Shown here: one piece after another, positions 41,900 to 51,742 of the stretch
How the letters are laid out: each line of letters starts with the position of its first letter
Numbering within the stretch: the stretch's first letter is position 1
Assembly (NCBI GenBank): GCA_934454115.1
Contig: CAKSFQ010000003.1
Coordinates: 62,001 to 126,000 of the forward strand
DNA from: an uncultured Clostridia bacterium
GTDB taxonomy: Bacteria > Bacillota > Clostridia > Monoglobales > Monoglobaceae
DNA: 64,000 nt
Reading direction: 5' to 3'
Notes under the pieces: generated by a model
Database searches by the model: none
What the model was told of the DNA's origin: nothing
The model's input: only the letters and a program-made list of their open reading frames with translations
Position numbers and translations under genes: made by a program

Positions 41900-42367
41900 A
41901 TGGATACGGGGCAGCGTGCGCTTGACACGGCGGCAGCGATGCTTGGCAGAAAGATGTATACCTGCAAAGAGCTTTGCGATCGTCTTATCAAAAAAGGATT
42001 TTTAAAAGAATATGCGGAGGAGGCTGTCGCAAGATTGATCGAGGCCGGGTATCTAGACGACTTCCGCTATGCGCAGCTTTATATTGAGGACGCGGTTCGG
42101 CTCGGTGCAAAGGGAATGTACCGCATTCGGCAGGAGCTTTATCAAAAGGGAATCTCGGACAGTATCATTGCAAAGGCCATGGAAGAGAGTGAGACGGACG
42201 AGCGCGCGGCGCTGTATGAGTATGTGGCGGCGCGGCACTTGTTTGACCATATTCATTCGCGCCGGGATTTGGAAAAGGTCAAGGCGCGGCTGGTGCGCAG
42301 AGGGTATTCCCTGCGGGATATCCAAAGCGTGATCGAGAAAGCGGAGATTTCGCTGGAGGAAATCTAG
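41900..42367 (+). CDS. recX: regulatory protein RecX
   Basis: 155-aa modulator of RecA filaments with three-helix repeats: MYTCKELCDRLIKKGF, YLDDFRYAQLYIEDAVR, GMYRIRQELYQKGIS, and a last repeat with VRRGYSLRDIQSVI. ATG 41900 has AGGCGGTG six bases upstream; GTG 41891 is an alternative. Its pairing with recA is the common arrangement. Confidence 0.92.
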   Translation: MDTGQRALDTAAAMLGRKMYTCKELCDRLIKKGFLKEYAEEAVARLIEAGYLDDFRYAQLYIEDAVRLGAKGMYRIRQELYQKGISDSIIAKAMEESETDERAALYEYVAARHLFDHIHSRRDLEKVKARLVRRGYSLRDIQSVIEKAEISLEEI

Positions 42368-42392
42368 CCAAAAGAGCAAGGAGTAGGAAAGA

Positions 42393-43769
42393 TTGAGTAA
42401 AATTTCACTGGCATCCCTGGGATGCTCCAAAAATTTGATTGACAGCGAACAGATGCTGGGAATACTGCAAGAGGCAGGCTATGAGATCGTCGAAAACGAA
42501 GAGGACGCCGATATTTTAATCGTCAATACCTGTACGTTTATCGAGTCGGCAAAGATGGAGTCCATCGAGTGCATTTTAGAGCTTGCGCAGTATAAAAAGG
42601 CCGGGAAATGCCGGTTTTTGCTGGTGACGGGCTGCATGGCGCAGCGCTACAAGGAACAGATTCTTCGTGAGATGCCGGAGGTTGACGCGGTGATCGGCAC
42701 GAATGAATACGATAAAATTGTAGAGATTTTAAAGGAACTGAAACAGCCGCATCAGGCTTTTGTGCGCTGTGCGGAAGAACCGCTCCTTTGTGAAAACGTA
42801 CCGCGGCTGCGCAGTACGCCGCCTTATACGGCGTATTTAAAGATCGCGGAGGGTTGTGACAACCGCTGCACCTATTGCGTGATTCCGTCGATCCGCGGCA
42901 GATACCGCAGCCGAAAGATGGAGGACATTATCAAAGAGGCAGAACAGCTTGCAAACGACGGCGTGAAGGAACTGATTGTGATCGCGCAGGACACGACCCG
43001 GTACGGTAAGGATTTGTACGGAGAATACAAGCTTTCGGCGCTGCTTAGGGCGCTGTGCGGCATAGCGGGGATCGAATGGGTGCGTGTGCACTACTGTTAT
43101 CCGGAGCTGGTGACCGATGAACTGATCAAGACCTTCGTGAGGGAAGAAAAGCTTTGCAATTATTTTGATATTCCGATTCAGCATTGCAGCGATCGGATTT
43201 TAAAGCGGATGGGCAGAAGAACCAGCAAACAGCAGATCACCGCGTTGATTCAAAAGATCCGCAGAGAGATTCCGGACGCGGTCATCCGTACCTCGCTGAT
43301 TGTGGGATTTCCCGGAGAGACGGAGGAAGAGTTCTTGGAGCTCAAGGATTTTGTAGAGACGATGAAGTTTGAACGGGTGGGGGTATTTGCCTATTCCAGA
43401 GAAGAGGACACCCCGGCCTATGATATGGAAGGTCAGATTGAGGAAGAAGAAAAGGAGCGCCGCAGGGAGGCGCTGATGCTGGTGCAGTCGGAGATCTCCC
43501 TGGCGTTTAACGAGAGCCGTATCGGCAAGACGGTGCGCGTTTTGGTGGAGGATCGCGACGAAATTATCAAAAGCTATTACGGCCGCAGCTATGCCGATTC
43601 GATCGAGATTGACGGAAAGGTGTTCTTTAAGTCAAAAATGCCCCAAAAGCCGGGAAGCTTTTCCAATGTCATGATTGAGCAGGCATTGGAATATGATATC
43701 TTTGGAAAAGCAGTGAACGATGGGACAGATGTGGAAACGGAGGGTGAGAAGCATGAATACACCGAATAA
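42393..43769 (+). CDS. rimO: ribosomal protein S12 methylthiotransferase RimO
   Basis: 458-aa radical SAM enzyme that adds a methylthio group to an Asp of ribosomal protein S12. N-terminal UPF0004 domain (SLGCSKNLIDSE, NTCTFIESA, TGCMAQRY) holds one [4Fe-4S] cluster; the radical SAM cluster Cys are in EGCDNRCTYCVIP. A C-terminal TRAM domain follows. TTG 42393 has AAGGAG upstream. The LGCSKNxxDSE form fits RimO better than MiaB. Overlaps pgsA by 17 bases. Confidence 0.92.
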   Translation: MSKISLASLGCSKNLIDSEQMLGILQEAGYEIVENEEDADILIVNTCTFIESAKMESIECILELAQYKKAGKCRFLLVTGCMAQRYKEQILREMPEVDAVIGTNEYDKIVEILKELKQPHQAFVRCAEEPLLCENVPRLRSTPPYTAYLKIAEGCDNRCTYCVIPSIRGRYRSRKMEDIIKEAEQLANDGVKELIVIAQDTTRYGKDLYGEYKLSALLRALCGIAGIEWVRVHYCYPELVTDELIKTFVREEKLCNYFDIPIQHCSDRILKRMGRRTSKQQITALIQKIRREIPDAVIRTSLIVGFPGETEEEFLELKDFVETMKFERVGVFAYSREEDTPAYDMEGQIEEEEKERRREALMLVQSEISLAFNESRIGKTVRVLVEDRDEIIKSYYGRSYADSIEIDGKVFFKSKMPQKPGSFSNVMIEQALEYDIFGKAVNDGTDVETEGEKHEYTE

Positions 43770-44316
43770 ATTAACCCTTTTGCGCGTCATCATGATTCCT
43801 CTGTATATGTTTCTTTATCTAAGCTGCGGTACGCCGGGCGTCTACCTTGCGATTGCGGTGTTTCTGCTTGCGACCTGGACCGATCACTTAGACGGAAAGA
43901 TTGCGAGGAAGCGGGGACAGATTACGACCTTTGGCAAGCTGATGGATCCGCTGGCGGATAAAATGCTGATTATGTCGGCGCTGATTTCCTTTGTGGCAAA
44001 GGAAATCCCCTATATCACGCCCGGTGTGGTGATGGTGATTTTGGCACGGGAACTGATTGTGACCGGACTTCGTCTGATTGCACTGGGAGAAAACCGCGTG
44101 ATCGCGGCCAGCGCCTGGGGAAAATCCAAGACGGTTTCGCAGTTTATTCTGGTGACGGCGGTGATGGTGTTTGAAATACTCAAAACATACGTTTCCGCAG
44201 CGGCCGGTGTTTGTGACGGGATTACACTTTTTTTGACGGTGGCGGCGGTACTGCTTACCATCTATTCCGGATTTGATTATATCTGGAAGAACCGCAGCCT
44301 GATTACGTTTCAGTAG
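43753..44316 (+). CDS. pgsA: CDP-diacylglycerol-glycerol-3-phosphate 3-phosphatidyltransferase
   Basis: 187-aa membrane enzyme, first committed step to phosphatidylglycerol. The CDP-alcohol phosphotransferase motif D-G-x2-A-R-x8-G-x3-D-x3-D is complete in LDGKIARKRGQITTFGKLMD and PLADK. ATG 43753 is inside the end of rimO, with GGAGGGTG upstream. Several hydrophobic helices follow the motif. Confidence 0.93.
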   Translation: MNTPNKLTLLRVIMIPLYMFLYLSCGTPGVYLAIAVFLLATWTDHLDGKIARKRGQITTFGKLMDPLADKMLIMSALISFVAKEIPYITPGVVMVILARELIVTGLRLIALGENRVIAASAWGKSKTVSQFILVTAVMVFEILKTYVSAAAGVCDGITLFLTVAAVLLTIYSGFDYIWKNRSLITFQ

Positions 44317-44350
44317 GCGAAAAAGTATCATGAAAAAGGAATGACGGTTT

Positions 44351-45370
44351 ATGCATATCATAGTGGATGCCATGGGTGGTGACGATGCGCCAAGAGCGGT
44401 GGTAGAGGGCTGCGTTCTCGCGGCAAAGCAGCTGGATGTTACGCTGACGCTGGTCGGCCGTGAGGCGGAGATCAAACAGGAACTAAAGCGCTGCGGATAC
44501 CTGGGCGACCGCATTCGCGTTGTGCACGCGGCCGAGGTGATCGGCAGCGGCGAGGATCCCATGAGGGGAATTAAAAAGAAGGATTCCTCCATGCGCACGG
44601 CGCTCAACATGCTGAAAAACAATGAGGGTGATGTGGCGGTCAGCGCCGGGAATACCGGTGCGTTGATTTCCGGCGCCACCCTGCTCGTGAAGCGGATTCC
44701 GGGGGTGCGGCGTGTTGCGCTTGCCCCGGTTATGCCGACCAGCAAGGGCTGCTTTTTGCTGGTTGACGCCGGTGCAAATGCAGAGTGCACACCGGCGTTT
44801 TTAAAGCAATTTGCCATCATGGGTTCGATTTATATGGAGTCGATCATGAAGGTGAAAAGCCCCCGTGTGCGGCTGATCAACATCGGCGCCGAGGAAGAAA
44901 AGGGAACGCCGCTGATTACAAAGACACATCAGCTTTTAAAGGAATTGCCGATCCGTTATGAGGGCTATATCGAGGGCAGAGAGGTGCCGCTGGGCGGCGC
45001 CGATGTGGTGGTCTGCGACGGGTTTACGGGCAATGTAATGCTGAAATTTATGGAGGGCATGGGAATTGCCTTTTCCGATATGGTAAAGCAGATTTTTTTA
45101 AAAAATACGGTCACGAAGATGTCCGCGCTTATGGTAAAGGGCGGCCTAAAGAATTTTAAAAAGGCGATGGATTATACCGAGTACGGCGGTGCGCCGATAC
45201 TGGGAACCGTAAAACCGGTGATTAAGGCACACGGAAGCTCCAATGCCAATGCGTTTTATCATGCGATTTGCCAGGCAAAACGGCTGACGGAGGAGCGTTT
45301 GGTGGATGCGATCGCAGAAAATATCCAAAAATACGGACAGGAAAGTAGAGGAAGCGATACAGATGAGTAA
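44351..45370 (+). CDS. plsX: phosphate acyltransferase PlsX
   Basis: 339-aa peripheral membrane enzyme that makes acyl-phosphate from acyl-ACP for phospholipid synthesis. MHIIVDAMGGDDAP at the N-terminus, SAGNTGALISGA and VVCDGFTGNVMLKFMEGM are family hallmarks. It starts the fatty-acid cluster and overlaps fabH by 8 bases. Confidence 0.95.
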   Translation: MHIIVDAMGGDDAPRAVVEGCVLAAKQLDVTLTLVGREAEIKQELKRCGYLGDRIRVVHAAEVIGSGEDPMRGIKKKDSSMRTALNMLKNNEGDVAVSAGNTGALISGATLLVKRIPGVRRVALAPVMPTSKGCFLLVDAGANAECTPAFLKQFAIMGSIYMESIMKVKSPRVRLINIGAEEEKGTPLITKTHQLLKELPIRYEGYIEGREVPLGGADVVVCDGFTGNVMLKFMEGMGIAFSDMVKQIFLKNTVTKMSALMVKGGLKNFKKAMDYTEYGGAPILGTVKPVIKAHGSSNANAFYHAICQAKRLTEERLVDAIAENIQKYGQESRGSDTDE

Positions 45371-46349
45371 ATTACATGCAAAAATAGCGGGACTTGGCAA
45401 ATATCTTCCGGAGCGGATACTGTCGAATGCGGATTTAGAAAAGATGGTGGATACCAGTGACGAGTGGATTACCAAACGGGTCGGCATTAAAGAACGCCGT
45501 ATCAGCGATGATGCGACGTTTGCCTCGGATCTTGCGGCCAAGGCGGCGGAAAACGCTTTAAAAGATGCCGGAATGAAGGCGGAGGAACTGGATCTGATCA
45601 TTGTGTCCACGGTGTCGCCGGATATGTACACCCCGTCGGTTTCCTGCCTGGTGCAGAAGAAAATCGGCGCCTCCCGTGCGGCGGCGTTTGATATCAACGC
45701 GGCTTGCTCCGGCTTTATTTTTGCCATGACGACCGCGGTACAATATATCGAAAACGGGATGTATCAAAAGATTTTGGTTTTGGGCAGCGATACCCTGTCC
45801 AAGATTACCGAATATCAGGATCGCGCCACCTGCGTTTTGTTCGGAGACGGTGCCGGTGCGGCCGTGCTTGCGGCAACCGAAGAGGAAACCGGTGTGCTGA
45901 GCTGTTTTTTGGGTTCGGACGGCGCAAGCGGCGACTGTCTGACGATTCCGGGGCTTCGCTGCGATGAGATTGACCGCGAACGCCGGCCGTTCGGCAATCC
46001 GCATACCATTTGGATGGACGGCAGCGCTGTGTTTAAATTTGCGGTTAGGGTGATGGATTATGCCACGCGCAAGGTGGTTGAGGATGCAGAAAAGAGTATG
46101 GACGACCTTGCCCTGGTGGTGCCGCATCAGGCAAACCGGCGGATTATTGACGGCGCGAGAAAACGGATGAAGCTGGAGGGCGACAAGGTTTTCTCCAATA
46201 TTGAAAAATACGGAAACATGTCGGCGGCTTGTGTGCCGATTGCACTTTGTGAGGCGGTCGAAGAGGGCAGAGCCAAAAAGGGCGATCTGGTTGCGGTTGT
46301 CAGCATGGGCGGCGGTCTGACCTGGGGCGCCGTGTTGTTTGAATTATAG
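45363..46349 (+). CDS. fabH: 3-oxoacyl-ACP synthase III
   Basis: 328-aa initiating condensing enzyme (acetyl-CoA or branched acyl-CoA plus malonyl-ACP). Catalytic Cys in INAACSGFIFAM, His in VPHQANRRI, Asn in YGNMSAACVPIAL. ATG 45363 overlaps the plsX stop. Whether it prefers straight or branched primers cannot be read here. Confidence 0.95.
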   Translation: MSKLHAKIAGLGKYLPERILSNADLEKMVDTSDEWITKRVGIKERRISDDATFASDLAAKAAENALKDAGMKAEELDLIIVSTVSPDMYTPSVSCLVQKKIGASRAAAFDINAACSGFIFAMTTAVQYIENGMYQKILVLGSDTLSKITEYQDRATCVLFGDGAGAAVLAATEEETGVLSCFLGSDGASGDCLTIPGLRCDEIDRERRPFGNPHTIWMDGSAVFKFAVRVMDYATRKVVEDAEKSMDDLALVVPHQANRRIIDGARKRMKLEGDKVFSNIEKYGNMSAACVPIALCEAVEEGRAKKGDLVAVVSMGGGLTWGAVLFEL

Positions 46350-46408
46350 GGGGCTGCACGACAGCCTGTGCCGGACGGATTTTACGGAGAAAGAGAGGAA
46401 TGACAGAA

Positions 46409-47317
46409 ATGAAAAATCGGATTTGCGAATTATTGGGAATTGAGTATCCGCTTTTGCAGGGGGGCATGGCCTGGGTTTCTACCGCTGAATTGGCGGCGGC
46501 AGTCTCCAATGCCGGCGGCGTTGGCTTGATCGCGGCCGGAAATGCGCCTGCCGACTATGTACGCGACCAGATTCATAAGGCGAGAGAACTGACAAATCAG
46601 CCGTTTGGCGTGAACGTGATGCTGCTGTCCCCTTATGCTGATGATGTGATGAAAATGCTTTTGGAAGAAAAAATCGCGGTGATTACCACCGGGGCAGGGA
46701 ACCCGGGTCAGTACATCCCGGCGCTTAAAGAGGTCGGAACCCACGTGATTCCGGTAATTCCGAGTGTTGCGCTGGCCCAGAGAATGCAGCGCTGCGGTGC
46801 GGATGCAGTTGTGGCTGAGGGCTGCGAGTCGGGCGGCCATATCGGAGAACTGACCACTATGACGCTGGTACCGATGGTGGTTGACGCGGTGGATATCCCG
46901 GTGATTGCAGCCGGCGGTATTGCCGATCGGCGCGGTGTTGCTGCCGCCTTGGCGCTGGGCGCTGAGGGCGTGCAGATCGGGACAAGGTTTATATGCTCGG
47001 ACGAATGTACCGTGCATGAAAATTATAAGGCTGCCGTGGTCGGCGCCAAGGATCGTGACGCAGTGGTAACCGGCCGCTTTACCGGGCATCCGGTGCGGAA
47101 TTTAAAGAATAAACTGACGCGCAGCATGGATAAGATTGAAAAAGAGGGCGACATAGAAGCATTTAACCAGCTGGGCGCCGGTGCACTACGCAGTGCGGTT
47201 GTGGACGGCGATGTCCAGATGGGCAGCGTCATGGCCGGTCAGAGCGCCGGTCTGGTGCATGATATCAAGCCGTGCAGCGAAATTGTAAAGGATCTGTTTG
47301 ACAATATTGCATTTTAG
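46409..47317 (+). CDS. fabK: enoyl-ACP reductase FabK
   Basis: 302-aa FMN-dependent barrel of the nitronate monooxygenase/2-nitropropane dioxygenase fold. Context within plsX-fabH-fabK-fabD-fabG identifies it as FabK, which does the last step of each elongation cycle in many Clostridia. ICELLGIEYPLLQGGMAWVS, ECESGGHIGELTTM-type segment (EGCESGGHIGE), and IPVIAAGGIAD fit. ATG 46409 is better spaced from AGAGAGG than ATG 46400. FabK enzymes are insensitive to triclosan. Confidence 0.92.
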   Translation: MKNRICELLGIEYPLLQGGMAWVSTAELAAAVSNAGGVGLIAAGNAPADYVRDQIHKARELTNQPFGVNVMLLSPYADDVMKMLLEEKIAVITTGAGNPGQYIPALKEVGTHVIPVIPSVALAQRMQRCGADAVVAEGCESGGHIGELTTMTLVPMVVDAVDIPVIAAGGIADRRGVAAALALGAEGVQIGTRFICSDECTVHENYKAAVVGAKDRDAVVTGRFTGHPVRNLKNKLTRSMDKIEKEGDIEAFNQLGAGALRSAVVDGDVQMGSVMAGQSAGLVHDIKPCSEIVKDLFDNIAF

Positions 47318-47337
47318 ACCAAAGAGGAGTGTGAATC

Positions 47338-48291
47338 ATGAAGACAGCATTTTTGTTTTCCGGTCAGGGTGCACAGACCATTGGCATGGGAAAGGAACTG
47401 TGTGAAAATTTTGCGGTTGCAAGCGATACGTTTGACGCGGCGTCTGCGGCAATCGGGATTGATATGAAGGCGATGATCTTTGACGGGGACAGCGAGACGT
47501 TAATGATTACCGAGAACACCCAGCCGGCCATTTTGACGATGTCGATCGCGACGTACCGGGTGGTTGAGAGTATGGGGTTTCACCCGGATGTTGTGGCCGG
47601 ACTGAGTCTTGGCGAGTATAGTGCGCATGTTGCCGCAAAGAGCATGAATTTTAAGGATGCGGTGCGGCTGGTGAAAAAGCGCGGAAAGTATATGCAGGAG
47701 GAGGTTCCGGTCGGCGTCGGCGCCATGGCGGCGATTTTGGCATTGGAGCCGGACGCGGTTTATGCCATCTGCAAGGATGCATCGGCAAAGGGTATTGTAG
47801 AGCCGGCAAACTTTAACTGTCCGGGTCAGATCACGGTAGCCGGCGAAAAGGAGGCCGTGGCCTATGCATGTGAGCTTGCGAAAGAGCGCGGCGCAAAGCG
47901 TGCCGTTATGCTTCCGGTCAGCGCGCCGTTCCATTGTAGCATGTTAAAGGGCGCCGGTGAAAAGCTGAAAAGGGAGCTTGACAATGTCCCGGTTTCGGAT
48001 CTGACGGTGCCGCTGATTACCAATGTGACGGCGGACTATGTAAAGAGCAAGGACGAGATCAAGGAATTGCTGGTTCGACAGGTTTCTTCTTCGGTTTTGT
48101 TTGAAAAGAGCCTTCGGCGGATGCTTGCGGACGGCGTCGATACCTTTGTGGAGGTCGGCCCCGGCAAGACGCTCTGCGGCTTTGTCAAGAAGATTACTAA
48201 GGACGCAAATGTGTATCACGTGGAAGATATGCAGTCGTTAGAGGAAATGAAGACTGCGCTGGGCGAAGGAGAAAACACGAATGAAATTTGA
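47338..48291 (+). CDS. fabD: malonyl-CoA-ACP transacylase
   Basis: 317-aa enzyme loading malonyl groups on ACP. FSGQGAQTIGMGKEL at the N-terminus, nucleophile Ser in AGLSLGEYSAHVAA, His in VSAPFHCSML, and FVEVGPGKTLCGFVKK at the C-terminus. Overlaps fabG by 11 bases. Confidence 0.96.
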   Translation: MKTAFLFSGQGAQTIGMGKELCENFAVASDTFDAASAAIGIDMKAMIFDGDSETLMITENTQPAILTMSIATYRVVESMGFHPDVVAGLSLGEYSAHVAAKSMNFKDAVRLVKKRGKYMQEEVPVGVGAMAAILALEPDAVYAICKDASAKGIVEPANFNCPGQITVAGEKEAVAYACELAKERGAKRAVMLPVSAPFHCSMLKGAGEKLKRELDNVPVSDLTVPLITNVTADYVKSKDEIKELLVRQVSSSVLFEKSLRRMLADGVDTFVEVGPGKTLCGFVKKITKDANVYHVEDMQSLEEMKTALGEGENTNEI

Positions 48292-49033
48292 AAATAAAAC
48301 GGTTTTGGTAACGGGCAGCACCCAGGGAATCGGACGCGAAATCGCGTTAAAGTTCGGCGCGGAGGGCGCCGCCGTGATGGTGAACGGCATTGATACCGCG
48401 GCTCAAAAGGAGATGGCCGAAGAAGTATGCGCGCTGATCCGAAAGAGCGGCGGCAAGGCAGAATTCTTCCTGGCCGATGTTTCGGATGCGGAGCAGGCCG
48501 ATGCCATGGTGCGCTTTACCAAGGAACAATTTGGGAGTATTGACGTAATCGTCAATAATGCAGGTATCACGCGCGATAATCTTTTGATGCGGATGAGCGA
48601 GGTGGAATGGGACAGCGTACTCTCGGTAAATTTAAAGGGTGCGTTTCACGTGATTCGTTCCGCAGCCAAAATTTTGATGAAACAGCGCGGCGGCGCTATT
48701 GTTAATATGGCCTCAATATCCGGCGTGATGGGTAATCCCGGTCAGGCGAACTATTCCGCATCGAAGGCGGGACTGATCGGACTTACCAAATCGGTTGCCA
48801 AGGAATTGGCGCACTGGAATGTCCGTGCCAACGCGATCGCACCGGGCTTTATTAAAACCGCGATGACTGATCAGCTGAAGGAAGAGGTTCGGGCACGTTA
48901 TTTAGAGGCGATTCCGCTCGGATGCTTCGGCGAAGTAGAGGATATTGCAAATTTAGCCGTATTTTTGGCGAGCGATCAAGCAAAATATATCACAGGACAG
49001 GTAATTCATGTTGACGGCGGGCTTGTAATGTGA
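48281..49033 (+). CDS. fabG: 3-oxoacyl-ACP reductase
   Basis: 250-aa short-chain dehydrogenase. Cofactor motif TGSTQGIGREIA, NNAGITRDNLLMRM, catalytic Ser/Tyr/Lys in MASISGVMGNPGQANYSASKAG. NADPH use is expected. 85 bases before acpP. Confidence 0.96.
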   Translation: MKFENKTVLVTGSTQGIGREIALKFGAEGAAVMVNGIDTAAQKEMAEEVCALIRKSGGKAEFFLADVSDAEQADAMVRFTKEQFGSIDVIVNNAGITRDNLLMRMSEVEWDSVLSVNLKGAFHVIRSAAKILMKQRGGAIVNMASISGVMGNPGQANYSASKAGLIGLTKSVAKELAHWNVRANAIAPGFIKTAMTDQLKEEVRARYLEAIPLGCFGEVEDIANLAVFLASDQAKYITGQVIHVDGGLVM

Positions 49034-49118
49034 TATAGTTTTGCAATAGGAATTGATTTCCTTTTGAAATTAAAAAAAATTAATCCATGATAATAAAGAG
49101 AACAAGGAGGATGAAATA

Positions 49119-49349
49119 ATGGATATTTTTGAAAAGGTAAAAGAAATTACGGTAGAACAGTTGGGCGCTGACGAGGACGCAGTAACCCTGGAGGCATCGT
49201 TCATTAACGACTTAGAGGCGGATTCCCTCGACATCGTAGAATTGATGATGGCTCTGGAAGAGGAATTTGATATTGAAATTCCGGACGAGGATGCAGAGAA
49301 GATCAGCACCGTAGGTGACGCGGTAGAATATATTAAGGATCATCAGTAA
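49119..49349 (+). CDS. acpP: acyl carrier protein
   Basis: 76-aa acidic four-helix protein. The phosphopantetheine serine lies in [20 protein letters not shown]. It carries acyl chains for all Fab enzymes in this cluster. Ribosome site AAGGAGG at 49104-49110. Confidence 0.97.
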   Translation: MDIFEKVKEITVEQLGADEDAVTLEASFINDLEADSLDIVELMMALEEEFDIEIPDEDAEKISTVGDAVEYIKDHQ

Positions 49350-49374
49350 GCGTTTACAGCTCCGTATATTTGGC

Positions 49375-49398
49375 GCCGTGCAGAATTTTCTGCACGGC
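49375..49398 (+). terminator. hairpin after acpP
   Basis: GCCGTGCAG (49375-49383) pairs with CTGCACGGC (49390-49398), loop AATTTT. No T-tract follows, so it probably gives partial termination or 3'-end protection, which would raise acpP mRNA over fabF. Confidence 0.5.
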
Positions 49399-49493
49399 GG
49401 CAGGATTTTACAGAACTCTGCAATCAAGGCGTGATCCTGCGGTTGCAGACTTCTCTGAAATCTTGGGAAAGTAACAGCAGGAGGTTTAGGACT

Positions 49494-50738
49494 ATGAATC
49501 GAGTTGTCATTACAGGTGTTGGCGCGGTGACGCCAATCGGTACCGGAAGAGAAGAGCTTTGGCAAAATGTAAAGGCAGGCGTGTGCGGCATTGATCGGAT
49601 TACCCGGTTTGATCCGTCTGAGTTTGCATGTCAGATTGCGGCGGAGGTCAAGGATTTTGACCCGACCAAGTACATGGATAAGCGCGATGCAAAGCGGATG
49701 GATTTGTTTGTTCAGTACGCTGTGGCCGGCGGCAGATTGGCGGTTGAGGACGCAAAACTGGATATGGAAAAAGAGGATTCGGAGCGAGTGGGCTGCTTTA
49801 TGGGAAGCGGCATCGGCGGTATTTCGACACTTTGTGAACAGCATGCCAGACTTTTGGAGAAAGGCCCCGGCAAGGTCAGTCCTTTTATGATACCGATGAT
49901 GATTTCTAATATGGCGGTGGGTCAGATGGCGATTACCTTTGGCTGCAAAGGTGTCAACCTGACGACAGTTTCGGCTTGTGCTTCCGGCACCGATGCAATC
50001 GGACAGGCTTATCTTGCCATTGGACGCGGCGATGCGGATGTGATTTTGGCCGGCGGTGCGGAAGCGACCGTAACCGAAATATCATTGGCCGGCTTTTCGT
50101 CCATGAAGGCGCTCAGCACCCGAAACGATGATCCCAAGGCGGCTTGCTGCCCGTTTGATGCAAACCGAGACGGCTTTGTCATGGGCGAGGGCTCCGGCGT
50201 ATTGGTGCTGGAAGAATTAGAGCATGCGAAAGCGCGCGGCGCACATATCATTGCCGAGGTTGTCGGCTATGGCTCTACCAATGATGCATATCACATGACG
50301 GCGCCTGCGCCGGACGGCGAGGGCGGCGCCCGTTGTATGGCGGCTGCACTGAAAAGCGCCGGAATTACGCCGGAGGACGTGGACTATATCAATGCGCACG
50401 GTACTTCGACGCCGTATAATGATAAGTACGAAACGGCGGCAATTAAGACGGTGTTTGGAGATCATGCCTACAAATTAGCGGTAAGCTCCACCAAGTCGAT
50501 GACCGGTCATATGCTGGGTGCGGCCGGCGGCGTAGAGGGCATTATCACCGCGCTTGCCATTGAGGATGAATACCTCCCGGCAACGCTGCATTATACCGAA
50601 AAAGATCCGGAATGTGATCTGGATTATGTGCCGAATCAAGGGCGCAGTGCAAAAATCGAGTACGCGGTTTCCAATTCGCTGGGATTTGGCGGCCATAATG
50701 CCTCGATTGTACTCAAAAAATATCACGAATCCAAATAA
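49494..50738 (+). CDS. fabF: 3-oxoacyl-ACP synthase II
   Basis: 414-aa chain-elongating condensing enzyme. Catalytic Cys in [12 protein letters not shown], His residues in [11 protein letters not shown] and [16 protein letters not shown] 49494 has GGAGG upstream; an earlier in-frame start lacks support. With fabH, K, D, G and acpP it gives most of the cycle; fabZ and acc genes are not in the window. Confidence 0.96.
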   Translation: MNRVVITGVGAVTPIGTGREELWQNVKAGVCGIDRITRFDPSEFACQIAAEVKDFDPTKYMDKRDAKRMDLFVQYAVAGGRLAVEDAKLDMEKEDSERVGCFMGSGIGGISTLCEQHARLLEKGPGKVSPFMIPMMISNMAVGQMAITFGCKGVNLTTVSACASGTDAIGQAYLAIGRGDADVILAGGAEATVTEISLAGFSSMKALSTRNDDPKAACCPFDANRDGFVMGEGSGVLVLEELEHAKARGAHIIAEVVGYGSTNDAYHMTAPAPDGEGGARCMAAALKSAGITPEDVDYINAHGTSTPYNDKYETAAIKTVFGDHAYKLAVSSTKSMTGHMLGAAGGVEGIITALAIEDEYLPATLHYTEKDPECDLDYVPNQGRSAKIEYAVSNSLGFGGHNASIVLKKYHESK

Positions 50739-50782
50739 CAAAAAAAGGAGTGGCACTGCCGCCGCCAGATAAGGAAGCATTG

Positions 50783-50889
50783 GTTTTGAAACCGTGTTTT
50801 AGATTTATACTTCGTCAAAAAACGCCGTATACGCCAGTATTACGGCGATTTCTTTCCTAGTCTGAATCTTAAACTACGATTTTCAAAAC
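50783..50889. repeat. 107-base palindromic intergenic element
   Basis: GTTTTGAAA (50783-50791) and TTTCAAAAC (50881-50889) are perfect end repeats, and the symmetry continues imperfectly inwards (GTTTTAGATT against AATCTTAAAC). The centre is a GC-rich hairpin, GCCGTATAC against GTATTACGGC with one bulge. No open frame. It looks like a small dispersed repeat (MITE or REP-like) and lies between fabF and rnc. Confidence 0.6.
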
Positions 50890-50998
50890 TGTCTTGCACC
50901 CTGAAAATAAAAAGACGTTTGCCGGGGCAATGTTACCTTATCCGGCGGTGGCAAAACGGTTTTGCGGCTCCTTTTTTCCGATAAGGAGAAACAGATGC

Positions 50999-51658
50999 AT
51001 GAATATTAACTATCAATTCCAAAATCCAAAGCTTTTGGAGACGGCGCTGACCCATATCTCGCTTGCCAATGAGCATGGAATACAAAGCAATCAGAGACTG
51101 GAATTTTTAGGTGACAGTATCCTATCGCTGGTTGTGGCAGACTATATCTTTCATCATTTTCCGCAGCTGGACGAGGGGCGGTTGACTGAAATCCGCGCCG
51201 CGGCGGTGTGTGAAAAATCCCTGGCAGAGGCCGCGAGAAACATGGATCTTGGGAGCGGGATTCATTTTGGAAAATCCGAGACGGTTTGCGGCGGCAGGGA
51301 TAAGGACTCCATTTTGGCCGACACCTTTGAGGCTGTGCTGGGCGCCATTTATTTAGACAGCGGCTTTGAGGCGTGCCGCACCTGGGTGCTGCAAAATCTG
51401 GAACAGACCATTACCAATTCATCGAACATGGATTTTACCAATTATAAATCAGAACTGCAAACCTATTTTCAAAAGCGGGATAAGAGCCGTCAGGTGGTGA
51501 CCTATCACCTGGTAAAGCGGAGCGGTCCGGATCACATGCCTACCTTTTGGGTGGAGGCGGTCTATGACGGCAAGGTGATCGGCAAGGGGCAGGGCGGCAG
51601 CCGAAAGGCTGCGGAGCAGATCGCGGCAAAAGAGGCCTTTTTAAAGCTGAAACCATGA
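50999..51658 (+). CDS. rnc: ribonuclease III
   Basis: 219-aa double-strand-specific RNase for rRNA and mRNA processing. Catalytic motif NQRLEFLGDSILSLVVADYIF, second acidic motif ADTFEAVLGAIYLDSG, C-terminal dsRNA-binding domain (NYKSELQTYFQKRDK... GKGQGGSRKAAEQIAAKEAF). ATG 50999 with AAGGAG; the ATG at 50995 hits a stop at once. Usual neighbour of the acp-fab genes. Confidence 0.95.
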   Translation: MNINYQFQNPKLLETALTHISLANEHGIQSNQRLEFLGDSILSLVVADYIFHHFPQLDEGRLTEIRAAAVCEKSLAEAARNMDLGSGIHFGKSETVCGGRDKDSILADTFEAVLGAIYLDSGFEACRTWVLQNLEQTITNSSNMDFTNYKSELQTYFQKRDKSRQVVTYHLVKRSGPDHMPTFWVEAVYDGKVIGKGQGGSRKAAEQIAAKEAFLKLKP

Positions 51659-51711
51659 GACAGTACCGCGATCCGTTGATTCTGTCACGCAGGAAAAGAA
51701 AGAAGATTCAA

Positions 51712-51742
51712 TTGTAAACTATTTTTTAAAAAAGGTTTACAA
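51712..51742. promoter_or_regulatory. BirA (biotin repressor) operator
   Basis: TTGTAAAC (51712-51719) and GTTTACAA (51735-51742) separated by 15 bases, the classical BirA-box layout, lying inside a longer perfect 20-bp inverted repeat whose arms extend to 51700 and 51754. The right half-site covers the -35 of the bioY promoter. Confidence 0.9.

Noticed and set aside
43888..44820. 310-codon minus-strand frame across pgsA and plsX
   Set aside because: Spans two conserved genes on the other strand; translation is low in recognisable motifs.
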